This document shows, one piece after another, positions 17,801 through 27,600 of a stretch of DNA of 55,811 nucleotides. The notes beneath the pieces are model-generated. The model was not told the origin of the DNA. It saw only the letters and a program-made list of their open reading frames with translations, and made no database searches. The position numbers and the translations under genes are program-made. The stretch's first letter is position 1, and each line of letters opens with the position of its first letter. This DNA is from an uncultured Saprospiraceae bacterium (GTDB taxonomy: Bacteria; Bacteroidota; Bacteroidia; Chitinophagales; Saprospiraceae): assembly GCA_937921775.1 (NCBI GenBank), contig CAKZUK010000063.1, positions 1 through 55,811 on the forward strand. The letters are read 5' to 3'.

Positions 17801-18028
17801 GAGCGTTTATCTGTTTATCCTAATCCTACTAATTCCGAATTAAATATTCGATTGGTAGAGGGTGCTAGTGTCATCAGAATTTACTCAATCACTGGTAGCT
17901 TATTGTTAGAGCAAATTCCAACAGCAAGTCGTGAAAGCATCGATGTTTCAAATTTACAAGCTGGAACTTACTTCATTGCTGTAGAAGCAAATGGAGAAAT
18001 CCTACATGAGAAGTTTGTGAAGTTATAG
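14813..18028 (+). CDS. Secreted M4 (thermolysin-like) zinc metalloprotease with T9SS sorting domain
   Basis: The protein has 1071 residues. Parts in order are a signal peptide (1-21), an FTP/PepSY propeptide (about 40-220, with a His-rich insert HEGHGHDHD) and an M4 catalytic domain (about 225-540). The zinc site is HEIAH (H356, E357, H360) with the third ligand E380 in ALNESFSDIFGE. H446 in GGVHYNSG is the second catalytic histidine. Then come a beta domain (about 548-650), two 76-residue Cys/Asp-rich repeats (about 657-808) and a jelly-roll-like domain (about 815-960). A type A sorting domain begins at SVYPNPTNSEL. It should degrade proteins outside the cell. It is much longer than plain thermolysin because of these extras. 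A terminator follows. Confidence 0.95.
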   Translation: MKKSFTLLVLTIFCVGSMFAQEKSRTGKVVPAFQKVENMSIHQTTQLFQEKLQTTDQDQLILKSTFEDELGQVHQKYQQHFNGIPVDGRSVTVHSENGQIKQLTGDFKPLELASTTPSLTKAGGLQAAMNHIGATKYAWQGDECNHKASSHEGHGHDHDFTMPEGELVIFAHPSDKTLVRLAYKYDIYASEPLYRAYVYVDANSGEVLFENNRIHHTDEGGTCTTLYNGTQNITVDNTGSLYRLRQTTDGNGIETYDMNNGTNYSNASDVTSSSPNFTATSTHTANQAHFGAEQTHQYFMSQHSRNSYNGAGAIIKSYVSYSSNYVNAFWDGSRMTYGDGDGVNYGPLVSLDIVGHEIAHGVTEYTANLVYSYESGALNESFSDIFGESIENYATGTNDWLMGDQIGAGGSGGALRSMSNPNTYGDPDTYLGTNWYSGSGDNGGVHYNSGVQNKWFYILTEGESGTNDNGDAYAVSGIGMTAAGAIAYRNLSVYLSSSSNYAAARAGAIQSAIDLYGAGSDEEIATTDAWYAVGVGDPYGPPPPVTCVEEDMVLTITFDNYPEETSWTVKNASGTTVASGGTYASQADGSTLAININGLTAGDYTFTINDSYGDGICCAYGNGSYTLDAASGNVASGGSFGSAESTTFCTEAGPPACTPGDSCDDGDVCTTGDVFDSNCNCAGTYADSDGDGTCDAEDLCNGGDEPGTSCNDGDPLTTGDVILADCSCAGTPLCTPGNSCDDGDDCTEGDAYDTNCNCVGTYADSDGDGTCDAEDLCAGPEPGASCDDGDANTTGDIVQSDCSCAGTPTGGSTLVFGHYFESGWDGWADGGSDCARYSGSRSWEGNRSIRIRDNSGTASSMTSSAYNLSGYSSVDLEFYFYAYSMENNEDFWVRYYNGSSWTTVATYVRGTTFENNTFYVATVTLSANDYNMASNAQFRFQCDASGNNDHVYIDAVTLTGNTGSSLLATTSGQTIKPLTGPAYDFEADLTNNDFDTERLSVYPNPTNSELNIRLVEGASVIRIYSITGSLLLEQIPTASRESIDVSNLQAGTYFIAVEANGEILHEKFVKL
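16781..17236 (+). repeat. Tandem duplication inside the M4 protease gene (two ~228-base units)
   Basis: Two copies encode the order SCDDGD, CNC-GTYADSDGDGTCDAED, EPG-SC-DGD and DCSCAGTP. They start at 16781 and 17012 and are very similar in DNA. The DxDGDGxxD pattern resembles calcium-binding thrombospondin type 3 repeats, with conserved cysteines. Confidence 0.8.
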
Positions 18029-18114
18029 ACTTTCGTTCTTTGACAAAGAACCTAGATTTTTTGATAGAAGTTATTAAATAAATCATGTTGATGGTTCACT
18101 TCTAGTGAATCTCA

Positions 18115-18161
18115 AATACCTCAGAATATTAGCGAAAGCTGATTTCTGGGGTATTTTTTTT
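18115..18161 (+). terminator. Rho-independent terminator of the M4 protease gene
   Basis: AATACCTCAGAA (18115-18126) pairs with TTCTGGGGTATT (18144-18155), a 12-bp stem with one G-U pair. It runs straight into a T tract ending at 18161. Confidence 0.85.
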
Positions 18162-18368
18162 GAGAACAGTGTACGCTAAATATATAAGGCAATTGTTTGC
18201 ATTATAGTTATTTACAAAATCATCTTGAACTATAAAAGAGTTCCCAGTTCGTTTTGTATCAGTTGTAATGTTTGATGTCAGGAAGTGAAGATTGGGATTA
18301 TAATTGCTTGAGGCATTGTAACGATACTTCGACAAGGCTCAGCACAACGTTTACCGCTTACCCAAAGT

Positions 18369-18423
18369 CAATCTAGATTACTCATCTATTGTGTTTAAGC
18401 CGATAGATGAGTAACTCAGATTG
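18369..18423. repeat. Imperfect 21-bp inverted repeat
   Basis: Arms 18369-18389 and 18403-18423 match at 18 of 21 positions around a 13-base loop; the best-conserved part is TTACTCATCTAT. There is no T tract on either side, so it is more likely a repeat element or structured RNA than a simple terminator. Confidence 0.6.
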
Positions 18424-18548
18424 CCATCTAGCTTAGTCCCTTGATCGTGAGAAGGGCTTGCCAATTGTAATCCCAATCATTTTTAATACCAAGCGTTAAC
18501 ATGGCCGTTTACAATTAAACTTTTTTTACCTTAAAGTCCTTAATCGTA

Positions 18549-18571
18549 ATCCCTGCTGCCCGGCAGACAGG
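18549..18571. repeat. Intergenic core element, copy C
   Basis: ATCCCTGCTGCCCGGCAGAC followed by AGG is a compact nested hairpin (CCTG with CAGG; TGCC with GGCA). It shares the CTG...AGACAGG layout with the elements at 1383, 20742, 42130 and 43232. It lies about 110 bases upstream of glgB. Confidence 0.5.
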
Positions 18572-18682
18572 TTGTATTAAAAAAGAAGCTGAATTGTTAC
18601 GTTTTTTATTGAAAATTGATCTCAATTTTTTGCTTAAGCCTTGTATATTCTAAAATTCCCATATATTAATTACCTTTAAGCC

Positions 18683-20596
18683 ATGCAGCAAATACAAACA
18701 GTCATACCATATAGTCGCTTCACTGATTTTGATATCGAACTTTTTAAAAGCGGGAAACATTTTCGTTTATACGAAAAATTAGGTAGTCACACCATGACAG
18801 TAAAAGGAGTGGCCGGGACTTACTTTGCCGTTTGGGCACCTACCGCTAAGTCTGTATCCCTTACGGGGAATTTCAATGGCTGGAATCGGGAAAGTCATCC
18901 ACTTAATCCACGTTGGGATGGATCAGGAATTTGGGAAGGATTTGTGGCAAATATTGGACACGGAGAAGTATATAAATATAGAGTCATTGCAGCGAATGGC
19001 CATGAATTAGATAAGGGCGACCCCTTCGCACGTTACTGGGAACACCCACCCGCTACAGCATCCATCGTTTGGAACCCAGACTATGAATGGAAAGATAAAG
19101 CTTGGTTGGATCGCCGTAAAAAATTGGAAGGGGAGGAGCAGCCATTTTCTGTTTATGAGATTCATCTCGCATCTTGGAAAAGAAAAGAAGACGAAAATAA
19201 TCGATCCCTGACCTATGTTGAGATGGCAGAAGAGATGGTCGATTATGTGAGTGATATGGGCTTTACACATGTGGAATTGATGCCGGTAATGGAGCATCCA
19301 TATGATCCTTCGTGGGGCTATCAAATCACAGGCTATTTTGCGCCGACTACGCGTTTTGGTCCGCCAGAAGAATTCAAATATTTAGTGGATGCTTTTCATC
19401 AGGCTGGAATCGGGGTATTGTTGGATTGGGTGCCTTCGCACTTTCCTGCGGATATACACGGACTGGCGCTTTTCGATGGTACCTACCTTTATGATCATGC
19501 TGATCCACGTAAAGGTTTTCATCCAGACTGGAAGAGCTGTATTTTTAATTATGGTAGAAACGAAGTTCGTGCATTTCTCATTTCTAATGCGATTTTTTGG
19601 CTTGACCAATACCACATTGATGGGCTTAGAGTAGATGCTGTGGCTTCCATATTGTATCTCGATTACTCGAGAAAAGATGGGGAATGGATTCCAAATATAA
19701 ATGGTGGTAATGAAAACCTGGAAGCGATTTCTTTCCTAAAAGAATTTAACGAAACAGTCTATAAAGAATTTCCTGATACGGTAACCATCGCAGAAGAGTC
19801 AACAGCCTGGTCTGGTGTATCTCGACCAACCTTCGTAGGGGGCTTAGGCTTCGGCCAAAAATGGATGATGGGCTGGATGCACGATAATCTAGAATATTTC
19901 AAAAAAGATCCAATACATCGAAGTCATCATCAAGATGGCCTCACCTTTAGTTTGGTTTATGCCTTTACTGAAAACTTTATGCTACCTCTGTCTCATGACG
20001 AAGTAGTCCACGGAAAAGGATCACTCATATCCCGAATGCCGGGTGACGAATGGCAACGATTTGCCAACCTGCGTCTCCTCTTCGGTTTTATGTACATGCA
20101 CCCAGGTACACAATTGATTTTCATGGGCGGCGAATTTGGACAAACTTCCGAATGGAATTTCAAAGAACAACTCGATTGGTGGCTCCTCCAATTCGATTTT
20201 CATGAAAGTACCCGCCAATGGGTCAAGCAACTTAATACCTATTACAAAGAACAACCAGCACTTTACCAAAACGCTTTTAGTGGCGAAGGTTTCCAATGGA
20301 TTGATTACAATGATTCTGAAAAATCAATCATCGTTTTTCTCCGTAAAGGAAAAGATCAAAGTAAACCCATATTGGTGGTTTGTAACTTTACTCCCAACGT
20401 GCATGAAACGTATAAAGTCGGTGTGCCTTTGTCGGGCAAATGGAAGGAAGTACTCAATAGCGACGATTCAAAATTCAGCGGTAGCGGCGTAAGCAATCAG
20501 ATGCTCAAAGCAAAAGCTAGTCCTTGGCATGGACAAAAACAATCCATCAACCTTCGCGTTGCTCCATTATCTCTTATGGTCTTCGAACCAGCCTAA
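18683..20596 (+). CDS. glgB: 1,4-alpha-glucan branching enzyme GlgB
   Basis: The 637-residue enzyme creates alpha-1,6 branches in glycogen in the cytoplasm. An N-terminal CBM48 domain (about 35-125, with VAGTYFAVWAPTAKSVSLTG) precedes the GH13 barrel. The catalytic residues are readable: D318 in DGLRVDAV, E371 in AEESTAW and D439 in SHDEVVHGKG. A C-terminal beta domain ends the protein. It is the short form without the extra N-terminal module found in E. coli GlgB (728 residues). No other glg gene is next to it. The start is the ATG at 18683. A convergent terminator lies 63 bases after the stop. Confidence 0.95.
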   Translation: MQQIQTVIPYSRFTDFDIELFKSGKHFRLYEKLGSHTMTVKGVAGTYFAVWAPTAKSVSLTGNFNGWNRESHPLNPRWDGSGIWEGFVANIGHGEVYKYRVIAANGHELDKGDPFARYWEHPPATASIVWNPDYEWKDKAWLDRRKKLEGEEQPFSVYEIHLASWKRKEDENNRSLTYVEMAEEMVDYVSDMGFTHVELMPVMEHPYDPSWGYQITGYFAPTTRFGPPEEFKYLVDAFHQAGIGVLLDWVPSHFPADIHGLALFDGTYLYDHADPRKGFHPDWKSCIFNYGRNEVRAFLISNAIFWLDQYHIDGLRVDAVASILYLDYSRKDGEWIPNINGGNENLEAISFLKEFNETVYKEFPDTVTIAEESTAWSGVSRPTFVGGLGFGQKWMMGWMHDNLEYFKKDPIHRSHHQDGLTFSLVYAFTENFMLPLSHDEVVHGKGSLISRMPGDEWQRFANLRLLFGFMYMHPGTQLIFMGGEFGQTSEWNFKEQLDWWLLQFDFHESTRQWVKQLNTYYKEQPALYQNAFSGEGFQWIDYNDSEKSIIVFLRKGKDQSKPILVVCNFTPNVHETYKVGVPLSGKWKEVLNSDDSKFSGSGVSNQMLKAKASPWHGQKQSINLRVAPLSLMVFEPA

Positions 20597-20659
20597 GGTA
20601 CACTAGCTTCGAACTATCGCATTTTATTTACGACTGTATAACAAGATAGACCACAAAAG

Positions 20660-20700
20660 AAAAGAGGTTGATTTCGGTAATACCGAAACCAACCTCTTTT
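20660..20700. terminator. Strong bidirectional terminator between glgB and the reprolysin-like gene
   Basis: AAAAGAGGTTGATTTCGGT pairs with ACCGAAACCAACCTCTTTT, a 19-bp stem with one G-U or mismatch pair and a 3-base loop. A/T runs at both ends suit termination from either direction between convergent genes. Confidence 0.85.
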
Positions 20701-20741
20701 AAGTTGTGAAAGGGAAAATCCATCCCGACCTGTTCAAATCC

Positions 20742-20772
20742 CTCTCTGATCTGGCTTCAAGCCAGCCAGACG
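20742..20772. repeat. Intergenic core element, copy D
   Basis: CTCTCTGATCTGGC leads into a hairpin, CTGGCTT-CA-AGCCAG (20751-20765), then CCAGACG. The 14 bases AATCCCTCTCTGAT are identical in copy E (42130). A CATCCCCGTTAAAGG word downstream (near 20800) is also repeated at copy E. Confidence 0.6.
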
Positions 20773-20825
20773 TTAGATCTGCGTCGGATAGATCCCATCC
20801 CCGTTAAAGGGCAAGAAAAAGGCAA

Positions 20826-23800
20826 TTAGTAAACCGCCACCTTCTCCGTCAACAAATGACCATCCAACTCCATCTCCACAATGTAAAGACCAGCTGGTAA
20901 GTTAGAAGTATCAAATGATAAGGTACCATTTACATTTTTACGTATTTCAATCACCTGTCCTTGAACGTTGTATATCTTAACATTAGCGGTGCCACCGAAT
21001 GGCTGCGCCAACTTCACAAACAAAATATCTTGAGCAGGATTTGGATAAACGATGAGCTCATTGTCTATCTCTATGTCAGTAGTATTAACGGTAGCATTCT
21101 CGTCAATTACAATGTCAAAAGTAGTCATTGAAATCCATCCTCCTTCTCCGTCGCTTACTGTAAACACAAAGCTATCAGTTACTTCCGGTCCACCATTGTG
21201 AATATAAGATAGGTTGTAAGCATTAATCGTACTTTGACGGAAGAAGTCACCCTGAGCTAATGGAGCTCCTTGGAAATATAGATCACCGTATAATGGAGGA
21301 TTTACGATAGTGTACTCCAGCTCATCAGGTGCATTGTTAGGATCTTCGGAAAGTAATAAGTCATTAACAATTGTGTTTTCCATTCCTGGAGGAACTGCCA
21401 ATTGATTATTATTGACTAAAGTAGGAGGAGTAGGACTGGCATTGGAGCAAATTTCAAGTGCCCATTCGTCAAGGAATCCTCCATCTCCATCATCATTCAA
21501 AACGCGAATGTCTAAAGTCCAGATACCTTCTGCATCTTCGTCATTAAATATAGCTAAACCATCTGCACCTGCTGGTAGGTATGGGCTTGCTCCGACAGGA
21601 GGACAAGGAATACCTACTGGTGCTTCATCGTCTAAGGCTACATCAAAAGTTTGTGTATTGGAGCCAGGACAAAGATTAGAAAACAGCACTAACTCTGTTC
21701 CTTCAGGACTAATCAGAGTTGCGCGGATATGTTTTACAAGGTTATGTGTTCCTTTTAATTTAGAAATATTCAAATCACTAATCTGCCCTCCTTCCGGAAT
21801 ATTAATTATAGATGAAACGGTAGGCGTTCCTGAACCAGGAATTGGAATTGGAATGTTAAGACTTGCTGTGTTTACACAAACCAACACCTCTGTATGGAAA
21901 GCAGAGATGGGAGTATATGGCCCAGGTCCACATGCATTTATTGGTCTTACCCTCCAAAAGTAAGGAGTGCTTTTCTCAAGTAATACACCTAAGAGATACT
22001 CCGCATCGTAGACATTAAGATCTTCATCAATGATACTTGCTGCATCGAAAGATGGATTGTCAGCTATCTGAACTTCGTAGTAGAAAGCGTTTGGGGAAAG
22101 ATTCCAAGTCAGAGTAGGAAGCTCACTTACACCCTGTTGTCCATTGTTTGGTCCGGTTAATTGTAATGCTGAAAAGTCAGTACTTACAATTTCAAGATTA
22201 AAGGTACGAACCAAGGTATCTGCATTCGGTGCAGTTCCAATGATAGTAACTTCATAATTATCTGTTCCCGTAACGCCACTCATGTCTATTGTCAAGGTTT
22301 GATCACCGTCTGCTGGCATGGTTGGATTATTACTAAAATTGGCAACAGCTCCAGTAGGTAGATTAACCAACTCAAAAGTTAGTGGATCATTATAGTCAAC
22401 CAATGATAAAATTGGAAGAACGACTTCTGCAGCGTTTGGTAAACATACTTGTTGCAAATAAGGTGAAGCATCAAAAGAATAACCTGCTTCTGTTGCCGGT
22501 GCTATTTCAAAGTCGAAGTTAGAAATATCGAAGAATATATTATCTGCAGCTTCTACTTTTATTCGAGCTGTAGTGGTAATGTTGTCTGGTACCATAACGA
22601 AACGTGCGCCATTATTAGGTACACTTTCTGCCAAAGTAATAGGATAGGTAAAACCTCCATCAGTCGAAAGTTTGATATTAACAGTCTGAGAATTTACGGG
22701 AGCCATATCAGTATCAGCGACATCCCAACTTACTTCTACATAGTCACCCACTTCCCAAGCAATTGCATTCGTATTTGGATATTCAACCAAAAAAGGACCA
22801 GCTAAACCAGTAGCTTCAAAAGTCATTTCGTCCCAAACCACACCACTGATCTCAGGGTTGTTATCTCTTACTGAACAACGGAATTTTAGATTACGGCTAT
22901 AAGTTGGTAGTACTTCCCAAGGAGAACTAGAGTTGTTTACTACATTTTCTATTCTTGGAAAAATTCTTGTTGGAGATAGATTTGGAAAATAAGAACGGAA
23001 ACTTGGTTCAGTATCTTCAGGGCTTCCCATTGGAGTGGTAAATGGAGAAAGATTATACTGCTCCCAGCAATAAGTCATATCATCATTGTCTTCATCCGTT
23101 GCATCAGCAGTCAATTGGAAAGGCGTACTGATTGGAATATAAAATCCATTCGGATATGGTAATGATAAAGCAGGATAATGATTATTGGTTACGGTCACCT
23201 CTGCACAAGGGCTGCCACCTCCAATGATACTGAAGTTGTGCATAGACTCTAGTGAGTTGGCGTGAAAGTAATCATGTGGTGCAGGAGTATTATTAGGATC
23301 GTTTCCACAAACACCATTATATGACATGATGGTGTTGCCACTTCCTGGTTCGTAAGCAGATCCACTTGAAATGTTTGTATTGTCAGGGTTCCCACAGTAG
23401 TTCCAGGTATGAGAGGCATTGAAAGAGTGACCCATCTCGTGCGCTGTGATTCGGGTTATCGTATATTCCCAGTTAGAGCTATATTGGCAAGTAATTGCAG
23501 AAGCTTTATTGTTACTACAAACAGCTCCCAAACTTGCTAGTCCTCCTGTATCACAAGAAGTATTGAAAAGGTGTCCAAAGTCATAACTACCTGCTCCAAT
23601 AAGTGTATTGATGATTGTCGTATTGGCACCAATTAAGTTTCCGCTATCTTGATTGTTTGGATAAGGATCTGATCCTGGGTCCATGAAGATGAGTAAGTCA
23701 TTGTCGTTTACCAATATAACTCTGAAAGCTACATCTATTTCAAAAATTAAATTCAAACGATTCACACCAAGTACGAGTTGTGCCAATGCATTTTCAGCAG

Positions 23801-24497
23801 TACCTTGTGATGCTCCCCATTCACCAGTACAGGCAATCGCGAGAAGGTAAGTTCTTAACTCTACATTTTCAGTAGCACTTCGTGTACTTGCTGCACTGTT
23901 AAATGTATTCGTGATTTGCTCACCCACATCATTACTGATTGGATTTGGCTCATCATGTGAGCTACAACTTAATTGTTCTGCAGGAATATTAGAAACATGA
24001 TCTTTTACAAAATAGCTCATGTAATAATCGGTTTGATTATTTGCATAAGGATCAATGTAGATAGGACCATTGTCTAGCGTATGAATTGCACCGTGAAAGC
24101 CCTTTGGCGTCAATGAAAATCGAATGCGCATTCCATTTTGAGCAATGTTGTAACCAATGTAAGATTTCATCTGTGGATATTTTGCCGCAAGGCCAGACTG
24201 CATCACCGGAGAATAGGAAACAGCAAACGTAGCCAAACTTCCATCTGGCATTGGGAGTTCAAGTAATAGCGGATTTTCTCGTGATTCATTCGAAAATTCA
24301 TCTGGAGCTTCTCGCAAATAATCTCTCATACCCGACATGTCCAGTTCTAAGGTTTGGTAACTGTTGGGAATGATGGTTCGTTCGTCCAGATTAGTGCTGA
24401 TAAGATTTTCATTGGCTGAATGCCAAAAATTTTGTCCGCTTTGAGCCATAAGACTAGTCATGCAGCAGCAAAATATTAGTGCAAATAAAATACGCAT
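20826..24497 (-). CDS. Secreted reprolysin-like metalloprotease with P domain, cadherin-like and T9SS sorting domains
   Basis: I place the start at ATG 24495-24497, giving 1223 residues, because MRILFALIFCCCMTSLMAQ is a clean signal peptide; an upstream in-frame ATG at 24569 would bury it. The zinc motif HEMGHSFNASH (residues 353-363) and Met-turn IMSYNG near 391 mark a metzincin (reprolysin-like). After the catalytic domain come beta-sandwich/FN3-like domains, then a proprotein-convertase P domain (about 925-1045, ending DEWALEICSN), then a cadherin/NG2-like repeat (about 1055-1135). A type A sorting domain with VYPNPAQDILFV ends the protein. It is a surface or released protease, on the minus strand below two outer-membrane protein genes. 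Confidence 0.92.
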   Translation of the reverse strand: MRILFALIFCCCMTSLMAQSGQNFWHSANENLISTNLDERTIIPNSYQTLELDMSGMRDYLREAPDEFSNESRENPLLLELPMPDGSLATFAVSYSPVMQSGLAAKYPQMKSYIGYNIAQNGMRIRFSLTPKGFHGAIHTLDNGPIYIDPYANNQTDYYMSYFVKDHVSNIPAEQLSCSSHDEPNPISNDVGEQITNTFNSAASTRSATENVELRTYLLAIACTGEWGASQGTAENALAQLVLGVNRLNLIFEIDVAFRVILVNDNDLLIFMDPGSDPYPNNQDSGNLIGANTTIINTLIGAGSYDFGHLFNTSCDTGGLASLGAVCSNNKASAITCQYSSNWEYTITRITAHEMGHSFNASHTWNYCGNPDNTNISSGSAYEPGSGNTIMSYNGVCGNDPNNTPAPHDYFHANSLESMHNFSIIGGGSPCAEVTVTNNHYPALSLPYPNGFYIPISTPFQLTADATDEDNDDMTYCWEQYNLSPFTTPMGSPEDTEPSFRSYFPNLSPTRIFPRIENVVNNSSSPWEVLPTYSRNLKFRCSVRDNNPEISGVVWDEMTFEATGLAGPFLVEYPNTNAIAWEVGDYVEVSWDVADTDMAPVNSQTVNIKLSTDGGFTYPITLAESVPNNGARFVMVPDNITTTARIKVEAADNIFFDISNFDFEIAPATEAGYSFDASPYLQQVCLPNAAEVVLPILSLVDYNDPLTFELVNLPTGAVANFSNNPTMPADGDQTLTIDMSGVTGTDNYEVTIIGTAPNADTLVRTFNLEIVSTDFSALQLTGPNNGQQGVSELPTLTWNLSPNAFYYEVQIADNPSFDAASIIDEDLNVYDAEYLLGVLLEKSTPYFWRVRPINACGPGPYTPISAFHTEVLVCVNTASLNIPIPIPGSGTPTVSSIINIPEGGQISDLNISKLKGTHNLVKHIRATLISPEGTELVLFSNLCPGSNTQTFDVALDDEAPVGIPCPPVGASPYLPAGADGLAIFNDEDAEGIWTLDIRVLNDDGDGGFLDEWALEICSNASPTPPTLVNNNQLAVPPGMENTIVNDLLLSEDPNNAPDELEYTIVNPPLYGDLYFQGAPLAQGDFFRQSTINAYNLSYIHNGGPEVTDSFVFTVSDGEGGWISMTTFDIVIDENATVNTTDIEIDNELIVYPNPAQDILFVKLAQPFGGTANVKIYNVQGQVIEIRKNVNGTLSFDTSNLPAGLYIVEMELDGHLLTEKVAVY

Positions 24498-24688
24498 TAC
24501 AGTTGTTTTTTGATTAAAGTACAAAATTTGTGTGTGGAGCTTACTATTTCTTAAATTCCAGAAGAACAAATATAAGTTTTAAAGGTGGATTTTAGAAGTA
24601 GAAACTTGGTATTTGTCGGCTAGTGTAAGCTCTCTTCTTTAATGTATGAAGAGGGGATAGGTAGGTCTCATCATATTAATAGGGAGTT

Positions 24689-27600
24689 CTAAAAAGCAGC
24701 ACGAATCTGAGCACGCCCAATATGCACCGCCTTAGCCGTACCCGTTTGCCGACCTTCATAAGTAATGTTTAGTTGGATATTATTGGAAAGGCGACGGTCT
24801 AATACCACATTCCATAAAAAATTTCGACCATTCTGTAGGCCTTGTAACATGGCAAATTCGATAGGAGAGTTCTTCTCACCATTAAAGTCGATCGTGGCAT
24901 AGGAGCCACTGACACGTAAAGCGGTAGAAATGGACCTTTTGAGTACCAGCTCTAGATTGAGATCATGTACTTTCGCAGTTTCTGTAGCTTCAGGTAATTG
25001 ATTGGAGCTGTCCTCTAATTTATAACCTAAGGCAATTCGGAATTTTTCGGAAGGCTGAAAAGTTAGTTTTGGTTCTAATTTATACAAGTCAATATCGTAA
25101 TCACGGTTATTGAAAAATTCGGAATCCGTAAACCGTCTGCCAAGTGTTCCTTTAAATTCCCAGCTCAACTTTCTAGACAAATTCCAGCGGCTTCTAAAAA
25201 ACTGCTCCTGTGTTCGACGACTTTCATAACCACTCACCAAAACAATCTTACTTCTATTGTCGAGCATCCCTCCTTGTAATTCATAGATTTCATGTGCTCG
25301 ATTAAAGTATAAGGTATTTCTAATTCGTGAACTTATAGAAACCAAGGAGGTGTCGGCTACTTCCAGCTGGAATGGATTCCAGGGAACGATATCGTCCGCT
25401 TGCCGAGTCCTACGATTAATGACCAAAATGGAATGCGTTGAAAACTTACTTAGCTTTTTCAAAAACTTTTTAGATTGCCGCCACTTAGGAGGTGGAGTGA
25501 TGTAGATGGATTGATTCAATTGCACGTTGTGTGTTCGAATAAATTCATCGGTAAACAAAGTTACACGCACTGCATTACCCTGATCCTGAAAAGCAATTTC
25601 TTGTATTTCACCAAGTTGTACCGTACTGTCCTGATTGCTGTCGGTCCATTGGTAATTTCCTTGGCCATTGTCAACGGGAATATATTGGTATTCGATCTTG
25701 GGTTCTTGTCCCGAACTAATCTCGTAGTTGGTGGTAGAGCGAATTAATTTATTAAAGACACTCATACTGTGCTCCAGTCGTCCAAGAAATGTTTTTTGAG
25801 GATCGAGTTGACTCAACAGTGTATCACGAATTTCCAAATTTCTATAAGTTAGATTCCAACGAAGGTTTGAATTTTTAGCTTGTTTCCAACGACCATTCAA
25901 GTTAAACTCTTCTGCAAAAGTGGATTGGCCAAAATCGGTATCCTTCGGAGCAAAGTCAAATCGACGTGTATAGTTAGCACCAAAACCAAACTTGTCATTT
26001 TCATTAGATTCTACATATACTTTGTACAAATCATAATGAAAACTACTACTGTTTAATGTATCTGAATCAGGGCTCATTCTGCTATTCTTTTCGCGCTCTC
26101 CATAGACTCCAAGTTTGAATCCATTTAGCTTTTTAAATGTTTTGGACAGGTCACCTTTCGGACGAATGAATGTACTGTTTTCTTTCTCACTGTCGCTGTT
26201 AAGTAAGCTTCCTTGGAGATCTGCAACAAATCCATTTTTTTGCAATCGACTACGTAGCGTATGCTTGGATCCATTGTAAATATCCTTTCGGATAAAGGTG
26301 TTGAAATTGTATTCCAAGGTTCCAACTTTTAGGTAACTAAGTTTTACTCCTGCACCAGCTAATTGTTCTTCAGCTGCATCCACTTTTTGTACATTGTTGC
26401 TTAGTGAATTGACCAAGTTCCAATCTCGATTAAACTCAGCATCACGATAAGGGTTGAGCGCTTTAAAATTTTTCTGGACGGTTTCATAGCTCAGGTCTGT
26501 TTCTACTTTCCATTTTTTACTAATAGCTTTGTTGAAATAAAATTTACTCAAAGTAGCGATCCCCAAATCATTGCCCTCGTCTAACTTTGAAAAACGATTT
26601 GGATCGTTATTACTCAAAGCTACTTCGACTTGAACTCCCGCGTTTTTATTAATTTTAAATTCGGAACCTAGCGTATACATTTGTAATAAATTGGGAGCGG
26701 TAAGCTTGAGGATAGGAGCGTAGTTGCCATTGTGCGTACCATCAGGACTAGGTTCGATCCATCGAAAAACGCGTCCATTTGCAGGAATACTTGGATCAAG
26801 AACATAGTCACCCGTAGTCCCAAAACCAACTTCAGAAAAACTAGAAGTGTATAGCGCCGAATCAGGATTGGTACTGTATATCAAAATCGTATCAGTGACC
26901 AAAGTAGCTATGCCTCCCACGTCAATGGTGTAAGTGCTGTCGACCAATTTATATTTTACCTGAAATTCACTAAACTCCTGAACGGTATCAATCCCATTTG
27001 CAAAAGCATTATCAATGTCGTCACCTACTTTTTGCAATTCCGAACGTTGCAGCGAATCAAGTTCCGCGGCAGCTCCAGAAGTTTTACTATCCTGTTCGGA
27101 ATAAAGATTGAAGTAAAGGCGGAATCGCTCCGTCTCTAATTCTGTGTTGTATGCATAGATGGAACGCAAATAATTTTGATCCGAATATTCAAATTCTATA
27201 ATGATTCGGCTATCCTTAGTGATCAGTCTTTTATTGGTGAAGGTAATATCGGAGCGGTTGTAGTCGATCACATAATCTTCCTCAATACCGCGTTTCATTA
27301 GTGCACCATCGATGTATACCTTTTCGGTGCCACCTAGCACGATGATAAAGCGTTCGCCAAGGTTTCCACGTAGTCGGTAAGGTCCCTGATTCCCCTCTTG
27401 TTGGGCAATGGTATTTCGGGCAAATTTTCCTCTAGCAATAGCGCCACTAATTCGATTGGTCAGTGTCGCTTTTTTGAAAACATCGGATTCATTAGAAAAA
27501 GTAGCGCCCTGTAGTTTTTTGAAGTAATTCATAAAATAACTATTCGGACGTTGCAGCTCATAATCACCTGCAATTAGCATCGTTTTTTTTCGCTTCAACT

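Larger units (their letters stand above)
18029..18682. other. Intergenic region (654 bases) before glgB
   Basis: No gene is supported here. Contents in order: terminator 18115-18161, an AT-rich stretch, an imperfect 21-bp inverted repeat at 18369-18423, and the core repeat element at 18549-18571. Then comes the AT-rich glgB leader. Confidence 0.55.

Noticed and set aside
24498..24569. Longer N-terminus (24 more residues) for the reprolysin-like protease
   Set aside because: It would place a non-hydrophobic stretch before a clear signal peptide; the internal ATG at 24497 fits secretion better.
24632..24655. CTCTCTTC/GAAGAGGG hairpin between the SprA-like and protease genes
   Set aside because: The stem is only 8 bp with a G-U pair and no T tract, so it was not called a terminator.
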